NCBI RefSeq assembly: GCF_027887165.1
Contig: NC_077227.1
Coordinates: 440,623,895-440,687,894, forward strand
Length of the DNA stretch: 64,000 nucleotides
Direction of reading: 5' to 3'
DNA from: Monodelphis domestica
Lineage: Eukaryota > Chordata > Mammalia > Didelphimorphia > Didelphidae
In this document: positions 43,262 to 54,300 of the stretch, piece by piece
Position numbering within the stretch: the first letter of the stretch is position 1
Layout: each line of letters begins with the position of its first letter
Made by a program: the position numbers and the translations under genes
Notes under the pieces: generated by a model
Database searches by the model: none
Told to the model about the DNA's origin: nothing
What the model saw: the letters and a program-made list of their open reading frames with translations, nothing else

Positions 43262-43830
43262 TTTTAAGAATTAGAAGGTCTCTTTGTGGTACAAAGAACT
43301 GGAAATTGAGGGGATAGTTGAACAAGTTGTCATATATAATTATAATGAAATAATATTCTACCCTAAGAAATAAAGAACAGGACAATTTCAGAAAAACCTG
43401 AAAAGACTAATATGAACTGATACAAAATGAAGTGAGCAGAACCAGGAGAATATTGTATACAGAAATAGTAAGACTGACCAGTGTGAATGACTTCATTCTC
43501 ATCAGCAATGCAAGGAACCAAAACAATTCCAAAGGACTCATGATGAATAATTCTGTCCACTGCCATAGAAGGAACTGATGGAGTCTAAATGCAAAGAGTG
43601 GCATACCATTTTCCACTTAATTTCCTTCATGAGTTTTTTCTTATTTGTATGATATGTGCCTACTTTCACAACATCCATGACAGCAAATGTATAAGCTATA
43701 TCATCTTGCTTTCTGTCTTGGGGAGAACGGAGGGAAGAGAGGAAATTAGAATCAAAAAATGCCAGAAAAAGGATGTTAAAATTTGTTTTTACATGCAATT
43801 GGGAAAATACAAAAAAATATTACTGAGGAA
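43262..43830 (+). mobile_element. L1 LINE 3' end (older subfamily)
   Basis: Marsupial L1 3' sequence: CTCTTTGTGGTACAAAGAAC, AATGAAGTGAGCAGAACCAGGAG, CCAAAGGACTCATGATGAAT, GGAACTGATGGAGTCTAAATGC, ending TTTTTACATGCAATTGGGAAAATAC. Several frames of 62-102 codons on both strands here are L1 debris. Confidence 0.88.
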
Positions 43831-43904
43831 AAAATTAATGTATATAAATCAATTGAAGAATAGTAGCACTAATGTTATGGGATATTTCTGTTCATGAGAA
43901 ATCA

Positions 43905-44330
43905 CAAATAGAAGCTATATAAAGATGAGGTGACTTCTTTGAAGTGATATAGAACAAAATAAATAGAACCAGAGAAAGTATAAAATTCCTTTAGGGCAGT
44001 GACTATTTTTTGCCTCTTCTTGTGTCTCTGATGATTAGCAAGTTGTCTTAACACTTAACATAACCTTAACACTAAAATAATTATGATCAAGGCCAGTCCC
44101 AGAAAAGAGTTTAGAAAACAAATCTTCTTCCTTTCACTGCAGAAAAAAAGTGACTGGGAATATTGCACTCCCATACAATTTTTGAGTTGGTTAGTTTTTT
44201 GTGCTGTTTTTTTTCTCTCTCTCTTTTTTAGTCTTTGTTACAAGAGATGGCTCATTGGGTAGGGAAATGAGGAGAGACATATTCAGAAATGAATGCTGTA
44301 TTAAAAACAAAAGGTAGCAATAAAAATAAT
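43905..44330 (+). mobile_element. Second L1 3' end, with embedded L2-like tail
   Basis: GAACAAAATAAATAGAACCAGAG, then at 43982-44065 an L2-like TTCCTTTAGGGCAGTGACTA...ACACTTAAC piece, then AGGCCAGTCCCAGAAAAGAG, GAGATGGCTCATTGGGTAGGG and a CAATAAAAATAATTT end. Confidence 0.7.
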
Positions 44331-44526
44331 TTAACATTTTAAAGGCATTAAGGGAAAGGATGTTTTTTGGGGAAAGTGTGCTAGCTATTTGTTGGCCTAA
44401 GAGTCATGGAGATTTCCATTGACCTACTATGATGTCTGAAACTCTAGCAGTAAGTAATAAATTTTGATGAGAATCATAGAATAATAGAATATCAGAAATG
44501 GAAGGGAATTTAGAAATGAAATAATT

Positions 44527-44755
44527 GGGGGCAGCTGGGTGGCTCTGTGAATTCAGAGCCAGGCCTAGAGACAGGAAGTCCTAGCTACAAATTTGGCCTC
44601 ACAAACACTTTCAAGCTGTGTGACCCTGGGCAAGTCACTTGACCCCCATTGCCTAGCCCTTACCATTCTTCTGCATTGGAACCAATACACAGTATTGATT
44701 CCAGGATGGAAGGTAAGGGTTTAAAAATAAAATTAAATTAAAATTAAATTAAACT
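44527..44755 (+). mobile_element. tRNA-head marsupial SINE, full length
   Basis: GGGGGCAGCTGGGTGGCTCT start, CTGTGTGACCCTGGGCAAGTC, GACCCCCATTGCCTAGCCC, GATGGAAGGTAAGGGTTTAAAA, and an (AATTA)n-like tail. It lies in what looks like a reverse MIR-type scrap at 44470-44520. Confidence 0.94.
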
Positions 44756-44764
44756 TTAAAAATT

Positions 44765-45107
44765 GTTAACATTATCATAGTAGCTAGAAGAAGTATACAG
44801 AGACAGGGGGTATGGTAGTATACTGTTTAGGATGATATGTGAAAAAATCTAGCTATGAAAAAGCAGTTTGCACTGAAAGAAATGGGAATAGAGAGGTGAC
44901 ATGGGGTAAGTTATATCACATAAAGAGGTGTGGGGATGGGAGAACTATTATAGTGGATAGGAGGATGAAGGTGGTGACAGGTAATACTTAAACCTCACTC
45001 TCAATGGAATTGGCTCAGAGAGAGAACAGCCAGATTCATTGGAATCCTCTCTTACCCTCTAGAAAAGTAGAAAGGGAATAAGCAAGGGAATGATGGGGAG
45101 GGGAATA
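44765..45107. other. Unannotated stretch
   Basis: No repeat or gene signal recognised. Confidence 0.5.
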
Positions 45108-45254
45108 ATGAAAGAGAAGTTGGGGGGAGTGATTAAAAACCAAAGGGACAATTCTGATCTACCTGTAGGTCCCACAAACTTCTATGTCCGGGAGACCATG
45201 GACACCACTCGCCATGTCATGACAATCATGAGCAAGTTGTACTCTCCATCCTGA
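45108..45254 (+). other. Short open frame, 48 codons, possible exon fragment
   Basis: ATG at 45108, TGA at 45252-45254. The second half (GPTNFYVRETMDTTRHVMTI, then MSKLYSPS) has ordinary protein composition and lies in repeat-free sequence. TCTGATCTACCTGTAG just before the GPT codons could be a splice acceptor, making this a last-exon remnant. I do not recognise the protein. A frame this short occurs often by chance. Confidence 0.15.
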
Positions 45255-45760
45255 TCTGTCCCCTCGAGCTCCTTATTTCAATAGCACCAATAAGACTGTG
45301 GTGTTCTGATCAAGCCAGTCCATATGATTAAAGTGAAGACTCACAAGGTATTGATTACTCTGGACACTTACTATACATTTCAATAATACATCATAGACTC
45401 GAGCCACAGAGTAGAGGGCAGTCCTACCAGATGCTTTATCATCTCTACAGCTATGGATTTTGTCATTATTGTATTTGCCTTGTGTTACAGTCGGCTCAGA
45501 TTGTATTTTTGATTTATAGCAGCAGATGGGCAATTTATTCTGCTGTTTACTTTTTATGGCTGTTTATGTGGGAGTAAAACGCGGCATGGAACACTTGGCT
45601 AAGCATTTGCTAATATCCTCTATTGAGTGCTACACACAGGGAGTTTATCTGAGGTCTATGGACACTTGCATTGTCATGAAAAATGAGAGGTGCTGAAAAC
45701 CAGTGAGCCAGGCTGTCCCACTAAGCCCATATTCGAAGCAATTGGAGAGAAGAGGACACT
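45130..45760. other. Repeat-free, relatively CpG-bearing stretch
   Basis: About 630 bases without recognised repeats, containing CpG sites (TATGTCCGGG, ACTCGCC, CCCTCGAGC, AGACTCGAGC, CAGTCGGC, AAACGCGGC) above the local level. A candidate conserved region; no function assigned. Confidence 0.3.
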
Positions 45761-45894
45761 GGATTCCTGGAGGAAGTATGGTCAATTAATGAGAGAGGCC
45801 AAGTGTTAGGAGGCCTGAAACTCTCATTGGCTCAGGAATTTAGCTCGACCCAACACTTCCCCTCCTCCCCACCCCCTTCAGTAGTTAACTTGTT

Positions 45895-46070
45895 TTTATT
45901 TTAAACCCTTACTGTCCATCTTAGAATCAATAGCCAGAAGAGTGGTAAGAGTTAGGCAATTTGGGTTGAAGACTTGCCAGAGTCACACAGCTAGGAAGAG
46001 TCAGATTTGAAGCCAGATTCTCCCATCTCTTGTCCTGGCACTCTATTCCCTCAGTCACCCAGCTGCCCCA
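45895..46070 (-). mobile_element. tRNA-head marsupial SINE, inverted
   Basis: AAACCCTTACTGTCCATCTTAG, GTCACACAGCTAGGAAG, CCTCAGTCACCCAGCTGCCCC. Confidence 0.9.
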
Positions 46071-46214
46071 GTTCCTTGGCTTCTAAGCACATCAGAATGA
46101 TGCCTCTAGTCCAGGACTTTTCTTTGTGATTGGGACATTGAAGAGGAGATGATAGGAAGGTATGATCACCTTCATTGACTTCAACCTCACAGGTTAGAGA
46201 TAAGTTCATTCTAC

Positions 46215-46795
46215 AGATGTTTGTAAAATACAGTTATGTGTGGAACACTCTGAGAAGTATTGGTCAGATCTAAGGTTGGGCTAAGACATGGAGTGTATAA
46301 TCCAGAAAAGGGAAAAAAAATGCCAACAGTGATGACTATAATAGACAACATCAGGTTAAGTGCATTAGAGAAATGTGTTACAAAGTCCAAAGAGAAAAGT
46401 CAGTAGAGAGAAAGGAAGGCTTCACAGAAGAGGTGTCATTTGTGTTGATATTAATGAATGTACGTGGAGAAATTTAACAGCTGAGACAACGTACATGCGA
46501 AGTTTAGGGAACAACGTAAGCAAACACATGAAGGTGAGAGGGCACATGGCATTCAGGGTATATAACACAGTGCCTGGCACATAGTGGACACTTAATAAAT
46601 GCTTATTGATTATTATTGAAAGAAATGGACCAGTTGGACTCCAGGACAGAATGTACAAAGGAAAAGGAGTAAAAAGAAAGAATGGACAGATAGAGTGGCA
46701 ACAGATCATGGGGGAGGGGGGTCCTTGAATATCAGGCAAATGGGTTTGAACTTCAATTAGGAGTCAAGAGAGAACTGTGAATGATTTTGAATTTT
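46215..46795 (-). mobile_element. L2 LINE, inverted, split by a forward L2 tail
   Basis: Reverse L2 at 46215-46545 (CAGATGTTTGTAAAATACAG, GAAGGCTTCACAGAAGAGGTGTC) and 46625-46795 (CCTTGAATATCAGGCAAATGGG, GAACTGTGAATGATTTTG). Between them 46555-46625 is a forward L2 tail (ACACAGTGCCTGGCACATAG, TTAATAAATGCTTATTGATT). Confidence 0.7.
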
Positions 46796-46819
46796 GAACA
46801 CCCCTGATTTCTCTTATAC

Positions 46820-47000
46820 TTCTACCACATACACATTTACCTAAATCTTTTTTGAAACTTACTATTCTGAACTCTTATATTGCAAGCACCTTGAAGAAAG
46901 GAATTATTTTGCTTTTGTCTTTTTATTCCCAATATGGAGCTCCATCCATAGCACATAGGAGGTATTTAATAAATGTTCATGGACCGATTGGTTGGTTTTC
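46820..47000 (+). mobile_element. L2 LINE 3' end
   Basis: TATTGCAAGCACCTTGAAG, TCTTTTTATTCCCAATATGG, CATAGCACATAGGAGGTATTTAATAAATG. Confidence 0.75.
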
Positions 47001-47044
47001 TCCATCACAGGGTAATAATTTCCATAAGCTTATTGTTATTATTT

Positions 47045-47400
47045 TTGTAAAGATATTTTATTTTACCAATTACAACTAGTAACAATTTTCAACATAAGTT
47101 TTCTGAAGTTATATGATCCAAATTGTCTCCCTCTCTCTGTTCCCTCCCCTTTCTCAGAGATGGTAAGCAATTTGATCTGAGTTATACATGTATTATCATG
47201 CAAAATCTATCTCCATTGTTCATTTTTGTAAAAGAATAATCATATAAAACCAAAACATCCAAATAAAAACCCAAATATACTACAGTGAAAAATTGTATTC
47301 TTTGATCTGGATTATGACTCCCACAATTCTTTCTTTTCAGAGGTGGATCTCATTCTTTGTCATATGTCCATTAGAATCATCCTGAATCATTGTATTCCAC
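47045..47400 (-). mobile_element. L1 LINE 3' end, inverted (older subfamily)
   Basis: Reverse of the L1 3' UTR seen at 43.3-43.8 kb: ACCAATTACAACTAGTAACAATTTTCAACAT, TTACATGTATTATCATGC, GATCTGGATTATGACTCCCAC, AGAGGTGGATCTCATTC. Confidence 0.82.
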
Positions 47401-47599
47401 AAGCTTATTATTATATGAAACATGGCTACTATTTATTTTATAGAAAACCTTCAAACTACAAAGGACAGAAGATGGAAAGAGGCTTGTATTTTAATTTTTA
47501 TTTGCTATGTAATTAATCAATTTAATATTGGAAGCTAGAAGGAAACTAAAAGATTCTGAAATCAATCCTTTTATTTTATAGGTGAAAAAAAGTCCCAGT

Positions 47600-48560
47600 A
47601 TTTACAGTTTTATGTTTGTGAAGTTATATGTTATTTGTGTTATGTAATATATGTTGTTATGCATGTTATAATGCAAGTCAGTATCTAATCTTATCTCCTT
47701 AATTCTACCTAACTAAATCTCTATCTTTAAAATTCTTCTGTCTACCTAAATTTCTGTACTAAAACTAAGTATCTAAGTAGCTAACTAAGTTTGGTTAGTA
47801 ATTAACTACTCTACAGCTAATTATAACAATGTTAGTATTGTAGAAAGGAAAACTAAAGCAAGTTTTGGACTTTCTTCCACTGAGTTGTAACCAACAGCAG
47901 TTGGAAAGTTAGAGAGAAGATATCAACAAGACTGCCAGTTGGTGGGCGAAGGGAAAACTGGGAATGGCATTTGGTCTCGAGACTGGGACTTTCTTCCTGG
48001 CCCTGGAACTGAAAGGAGCCTCTCTACCTGTCTCAGGATAGAAGTGCCTCTATTCCTGAATTTCCCAACTGTGTTCTCTACCTGGATCCTTGTATTCATT
48101 GGACAAAAGGACTTAAAGGAAGCAGTTTGGACTGTAAGGCTGGTCTTTAGGGGCATCAGCCCAAATAGACAGGCCTAATTAGCTCTGAAAGTCAGAACTT
48201 TTCTTCTTCTTGCTGTCTACTGCTAAGACTTTAAACTTAAGAAAATTAGCACAGATTAGCATAGATAGGAATAACAGAAATCCTCCACCAGCCTGTGAGG
48301 CCTGGCCTCAGCTCAAAAGCTAAGAGAGACTCAAACCTCACCTAGCGAAATCCTGATTCCCTCTTCCCTGATACCTCCCCCATCCAAACTTGTTATTAAA
48401 ATATATATTTATTTGAATATTGCAGTCAGATAAGAGGACTATCATTTCAGGGGACATAGAGGGAACTGAACCTCAGGACAGCCATTCAACTCTAAACTGT
48501 TCTAATTGGACCCCTACTGGGTGACTAAGTTTGGGGTGAGCCTTGTCCCTCAGGAGGATC
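47600..48560 (+). mobile_element. Probable LTR element, class uncertain
   Basis: Non-repetitive block with a TATTAAAATATATATTTATTTG polyadenylation-like segment near 48393. A TATGTT-rich start at 47612-47680 resembles 48856-48985. Blocks such as CACCAGCCTGTGAGGCCTGGC suggest a transposon rather than a gene. Ends not resolved, no target duplication found. Confidence 0.35.
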
Positions 48561-48855
48561 AGTGCTCACATGCACTGGGGTATCTGCAACATCAATCTAT
48601 AGAGAAGATGTCCCTTCAGACTATCATAAGTGGCCCATTTCTTGGGAACCCCATTTTTCAAAAATAGTCTCTCGGCAGTGGGCATCTCTCTCCTTTTACT
48701 TCACCCACATTCTCCTTCTCCCTTCAACTCCTACATTCCCTATTACAAAACCTTCAGTATCCCCTGTTCTTCAATCCTACCTATTTTCCCTATAAATATT
48801 ACAGTTTCCTAACTATACATTGTTTCACTCATTCAAATAGTGATTCAATGTAACC

Positions 48856-48985
48856 TAAACATGTATGTTTTTGTGTTTATGTTTTATGTTGTTACTTTGT
48901 TATGTTATGTTGTTTTGCTAGTGTAATGTCAATGTTACTGTTATGTTAGTGTTTTGTTACTGTTGCATGCAATATACTTTCCACT
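48856..48985. repeat. TATGTT-rich low-complexity tract
   Basis: Imperfect TATGTT/TGTTAC units. Similar in composition and motif to 47612-47680, about 1.24 kb upstream. Confidence 0.6.
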
Positions 48986-49079
48986 ATTTCAAATCTTTTC
49001 TTTTCTTCTCATCTCATCTTACTTAAATAATTCTTCTTCTTTTCCAGTTTCATGGAAGTAAATGTATTTTTGTTTGTTT

Positions 49080-49440
49080 GTGTGAATATGTTAAGTACCT
49101 ATTATATAAGCAGTTTGCAATTTAATTGGGACATAAGATATACTATTAATAGACCAACATAAGAAAATGTTAGACCTAAAGTTACATGGTCAATGTTATA
49201 GCTCAGATAAGAAAAGAGGTCAGTATGACCTAAACCAAAAAGCATTTCAAGAAAAATGTAGGATATGAATTGATTCCTAAAGGCTAGATAGGATTTATTT
49301 GTGGTGAGAATGAAGAGAGTATTTTAGAAGAAGGAAAAAAGAGGAGTAAAACAAGATGGTGAGAATGAACTTGGCAAATGAGTTAGAAATAATGAGAAGA
49401 AGGGCTTGGATGGTGCAGAGAGAACAGAGGATGAGACAAG
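49080..49440 (-). mobile_element. L2-like fragment, inverted
   Basis: GTTAAGTACCTATTATATAAG, AATTTAATTGGGACATAAGATA, AATTGATTCCTAAAGGCTAGATAGG follow the order of reverse L2. Weak. Confidence 0.45.
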
Positions 49441-49484
49441 TTTGAATACTCTTCATGTGTTTCTATCTTTTCCAAAAGGGGAGG

Positions 49485-49675
49485 TCACATGGTACAAGGA
49501 GCACTGATGTTAAAGTCAGGGGAATAGGGTTCAAATTCTATGTCTGATATTTTCTACCTGGGTGACCTTAGGCAAGTCACTGAAACCTGCTCTCTGGGCT
49601 TCAGTTTTCCTCATCTATAAAATGAAGGTAATAGACCAGGTAACTTCTGAAATATTTTCTAGTCTAATATCAATT
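49485..49675 (+). mobile_element. MIR SINE
   Basis: GGTACAAGGAGCACTGATG, GGTGACCTTAGGCAAGTCACTG, TTTTCCTCATCTATAAAATGAAGG. Confidence 0.85.
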
Positions 49676-49744
49676 ATACTATAATTGTACAGAACCCAGG
49701 GAAGTGGGGAATAATATAGTTCCAAATGTACCCATAGAATTTTT

Positions 49745-49885
49745 AAAATTGGGATTAGAAAACACATAGGAGAAGATCATATCTTAATTAATCTCCCTCC
49801 CCCATTCCCAATTTTTATAGAGTTGGAAACGCAAGGACACAGTCAAGATATAATTTTCCCAAATTTCCCAGCAGATGTTTTATAT
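49745..49885 (-). mobile_element. MIR-type fragment, inverted
   Basis: GGGATTAGAAAACACATAGGAG then TTTTTATAGAGTTGGAAACG. Weak match abutting the retroviral RNase H remnant. Confidence 0.4.
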
Positions 49886-49889
49886 CCTC

Positions 49890-50740
49890 TGTTTTACCAT
49901 ATGTGTGCAGAAGAATGCAAGGTAGAGAAAGAATAATGTGAATCCATGTAAATGTTAACCCTTTGTCCTTTTGCTAATTCCAGAGCCACAAGCAGGGCCT
50001 TCATCTTCGCTCTTTGGGTGCTAACATGACTTGGCAATGATGGAGCAAAACATCTTGATTGCTTGAAGCAAATCCTCCCTGCATTTCCTAAGATAGTTCA
50101 TGCATGCTGGGTTAGAGAAGTCAAAATCCTTTCTTTGCTCCTCTGTTGGACAGCTTGTCAGGGTGATCTCCGATTTCGTTTTATCAATGAACTAACAGTA
50201 TTCATGGGGGCTAAACAACTCCAACAGAAGGAACTCTGTATCCTCAAAATTAGGATCAAAGATACAAAATGCCCTTTTCAGTTCCTTGTGTGATCTATGG
50301 GACTCTGAGTTTAATTTTGGAAATCTTTTCCTGATGGAATCCAATTCCTGTGCGGGGAAATGTTTATGGACTTTGGAGTGTAACTCTCCTGCTGAGTCTG
50401 AGATCTTAGTGATGTCCTTCAAAGTACTAAAAACTTGTAAATGTTCTTCATGTAAACAAGTGTTTGTAAGGCAGCCATGGTAAAAATGTTAGCCTGAATA
50501 ATCACTTGCCATAAGAAGGTATCTTTTTGGAATGGCATGTTCATTATGAATGTAGTGGTATTTGTTATGTACTGCATCATCTCTAGTACTATATTGGTCA
50601 TAATACATATATTATATACCCAATAGCAGGCAATTATGGCTAACACCATCATTCCACACACTATCTCTTTGAACATTTTGTCTTTCCCCTTCTGGCTTCC
50701 TCTCTATAGGGTAGGGTACAGTCTGGTCAGGGTGCCAAAT
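49890..50740 (-). pseudogene. ERV internal remnant with RNase H piece
   Basis: Lies directly downstream (minus strand) of the LTR ending at 50741. TTTGGCACCCTGACCAG at the junction may be the primer-binding site. Two frames follow: 85 codons, hydrophobic (50419-50676), and 76 codons (50192-50422), neither recognised. At 50007-49890 one frame reads KALLVALELAKGQRVNIYMD then SHYSFSTLH, matching the retroviral RNase H pattern with its Asp-Ser. Gag and most of pol are missing, so this is a deleted provirus. Old and non-functional. Confidence 0.65.
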
Positions 50741-50912
50741 TGTATTAGGGAATTACTTTGAGGGATATGGTGATTGAAAGATCAGGTTTGCCAACCTCCT
50801 CCCTTCCTTCCCTCCTCCCTCTTACACTTCCCTCCTCCCTTCCCCTGTCAATTAGTTCTACAGTTGGTATCACTGGAAATCAGCTCTGAGTATCTTAATA
50901 TAAGGCAAATAA

Positions 50913-50932
50913 CTCTCTCTTTGATAACTTTA
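50913..50932. repeat. L1 target-site duplication, 3' side
   Basis: Twenty bases matching 58154-58173 with one mismatch (CTCTCTCTTT versus CTCTCTATTT, then GATAACTTTA in both). Confidence 0.93.
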
Positions 50933-51305
50933 TTTTTTTAAATTGTTTTTAGTTTTTAAACATTATTTTATTTGGTCATTTTCATACATTATTCATTGGA
51001 AACAGAGACCATTTTCTTTTCTTCCTCCCCTCCTCCCACCAGCCCTCCCCTAGCCAACACACGATTCCACTGGGTATCACATGTGTCCTCGATCTGAACT
51101 CATTTCCATGTTATTGGTATTTGCATCAGGGTGTTCATTTAGAGTATCTCTTCAATCACATCCCCTCCACCCCTGTAGTCAAGCAGTTGCCTTTCCTTGG
51201 TGTCTTTACTCCCACAGTTTGTCCTCTGGTTGAGGATACTATTTTTTCTCATAGATCTCTGCAAATTGTTCAGGGACATTGAATTGCCACTAATGGAGAA
51301 GTCCA

Positions 51306-54300
51306 TTATTTTCTATTGTACCACAGGGTATCAGTCTCTGTGTACAATGTTCTCCTGGTTCTGCTCCTTTCACTCTGCATCAATTCCTGGAGGTTGATCC
51401 AGTCCCAATGGAATTCCTCCACTTTATTATTCCTTTTAGCAAAATAGTATTCCATCACCAACATATACCACGATTTGTTAAGCCATTCCCCAATCGAAGG
51501 GTAGCCCCTCATTTTCCAATTTTTTGCCACCACAAAGAGCAGCTTTAAATATTCTTGTACATGTCGTTTTCCTTATTATCTCTTTGGGGTACAAACCCAG
51601 CAGTGATATGGCTGGATCAAAGGGCAGACAGTCTTTAATCGACCTTTGGGCATAGTTCCAAATTGCCCTCCAGAATGGTTGGATCAACTCACAACTCCAC
51701 CAGCAATGAATTAGTGTCCCCACTTTGCCACATTCCCTCCAGCATTCATTACTTTTCTTTGCTGTCATGTTGGCCAATCTGCTAGGTGTGAGGTGATACC
51801 TCAGAGTTCTTTTGATTTGCATCTCTCTGATTATAAGAGATTTAGAACACTTTTTCATGTGCTTGTTAATAGTTTTGATTTCTTTAACTGAAAACTGCCT
51901 ATTCATGTCCCTTGCCCATTTTTCAATTGGAGAATGGCTTGATTTTTTGAATAACTGGTTTAACTCTTTATAAATTTGAGTAATTAGACCTTTGTCAGAG
52001 GTTTTTGTTATGAAGATTGTTTCCCAATTCCTTGCTTCCCTTCTAATTTTAATTACATTGGTTTTGTTTGTACAAAACCTTTTTAATTTAATGTAGTCAA
52101 AATTATTTATTTTACATTTTGTAACTCTTTCTATGTCTGGCTTGATTTTAAAATCTTTCCCTTCCCAAAGGTCTGACATGTATACTATTCTGTGTTCACC
52201 TAATTTACTTATAGTTTCCTTCTGAGTTTATAGTTTCCATTCTGAGTTTATCTTGGTGTAGGGTGTAAGGTGTTGATCCAAACCTAATCTCTCCCACACT
52301 TTCTTCCAATTTTCCCAGCAGATTTTATCAAATAGTGAATTTTGGTCCCAAAAGCTGGGGTCTTTGGGTTTGTCATAGACTGTCTTGCTGAGGTCATTTA
52401 CCCCAAGTCTATTCCACTGATCCTCCTTTCTGTCTCTTAGCCAGTACAAATTGTTTTGATGACCACTGTTTTGTAATATAGTTTGAGATCTGGGACTGCA
52501 AGGCCACCTTCCTTTGTATTTTTTTTTTCATTATTTCCCTGGATATCCTTGATCCTTTGTTCTTCCAAATGAACTTTGTTATGGTTTTCTCTAATTCAGT
52601 AAAAAAGTTTTTTTGGAAGTTCAATGGGTATGGCACTAAATAGATAGATAAGTTTGGGTAGGATGGTCATTTTTATTATGTTAGCTTGTCCCACCCATGA
52701 GCAATCAATGTTTTTTTTTTTTTCCCAATTGTTTAGATCTAGTTTTAATTGTATGGAGAGTGTTTTGTAGTTCTGTTCATACAGTTTCTGTATTTGTCTC
52801 AGTAGATAGATTCCTAACTATTTTATGTTGTCTCGGGTGACTTTAAATGGAATTTCTCTTTCTAATTCTTGCTGCTGAACTGGGTTGGAGATATATAGAA
52901 ATGTTGATGACTTGTGCGGGTTTATTTTGTATCCTGCAACTTTGCTAAAGTTGTTGATTATTTTGACTAGCTTTTTGGTTGATTCTCTAGGATTCTTTAA
53001 GTAAATCATCATATCATTCGCAAAGAGGGACAGCTTGGTCTCCTCATTGCCAATTTTAATACCTTCAATTTCATTTCTTCTCTATTTGCTACTGCTAGTG
53101 TTTCTAGTACAATATTAAATAATAAAGGTGATAAAGGGCATCCTTGTTTTACTCCTGATCTTATTGGGAGGGCTTCGAGTTTATCCCCATTGCAGATGAT
53201 GTTTGCTGATGGTTTTAGATATATACTGTTTATTATTTTTAGGAAAGGCCCTTCTATTCCTATACTTTCTAGTGTTTTCATTAGGAATGGGTGTTGAATT
53301 TTATTGAAGGCTTTTTCTGCATCTATTGAGATAATCATGTGATTTTTGTCGGTTTGCTTGTTAATATGGTCAATTATGTGGATGGTTTTCCTAATATTGA
53401 ACCATCTTGAATTCCTGGTATGAATCCTACCTGATCTTAGTGGATAACTCTTGTGATGACATGCTGGAGTCTTTTTGCTAGTATCCTATTTAAGATTTTT
53501 GCATCTATATTCATTAGGCAGTTTGGCCTATAGTTTTCTTTCTCTGTTTTTAACCTGCCTGGCTTTGGAATCAGTACCATGTTTGTGTCATAAAAAGAAT
53601 TTGGGGGGGGCAGCTGGGTAGCTCAGTGGATTAAGAGTCAGCCCTAGAGACAGGAGGTCCTAGGTTCAAATCTGGCCTCAGCCTCCTAGCTGTGTGACCC
53701 TGGGCAAGTCACTTGACCCCCATTGCCTAGCCCTTACCACTCTTCTGCCTTGGAGCCAATACACAGTATTGACTCCAAGATGGAAGGTAAGGGTTTAAAA
53801 AAAAAGAATTTGGTAGAACCCCTTCTTGGCTTATTCTGTCAATTAGTTTGTATAATATTGGAATTAGTTGTTCTTTGAATTTTTGACAGAATTAATTTGT
53901 GAATCCATCTGGACCTGGGGATTTTTTCTTAGGGAGTTCTTTGATGGATTGTTCAATTTTTTTTTCTGATATGGGGTTTTTTAGGTAATTTATTTCTTCC
54001 TCTTTTAGTCTAGGCAATTTATATTTGTGTATGTATTCATCCATATCACCTAGATTACCATACTTGTTGCCATATAATTGGCATAGTAGTTTTTAATGAT
54101 TGCCTTAATTTTCTCTTCATTAGAGGTGAGGTCTCCCTTTTCATCTTGGACACGGTCAATTTGGTTTTTTTCTTTCCTTTATTTAATTAGACTGACTAGT
54201 ACTTTGTCTATTTTATTTGTTTTTTTCAAAGTACCAGCTTCAAGTTTTATTTATTAAATCAATAGTTCTTTGACTTTCAATTTTATTGATTTCTCCTTTT

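Noticed and set aside
47600..48985. Complete provirus with two LTRs suggested by TATGTT-rich tracts 1.24 kb apart
   Set aside because: The similarity is limited to low-complexity sequence; no matching LTR bodies or retroviral motifs between them.
51478..52179. 233-codon frame, the longest in the window, as a host gene
   Set aside because: It is the C-terminal third of L1 ORF2 with the CWRECGKV Cys motif.
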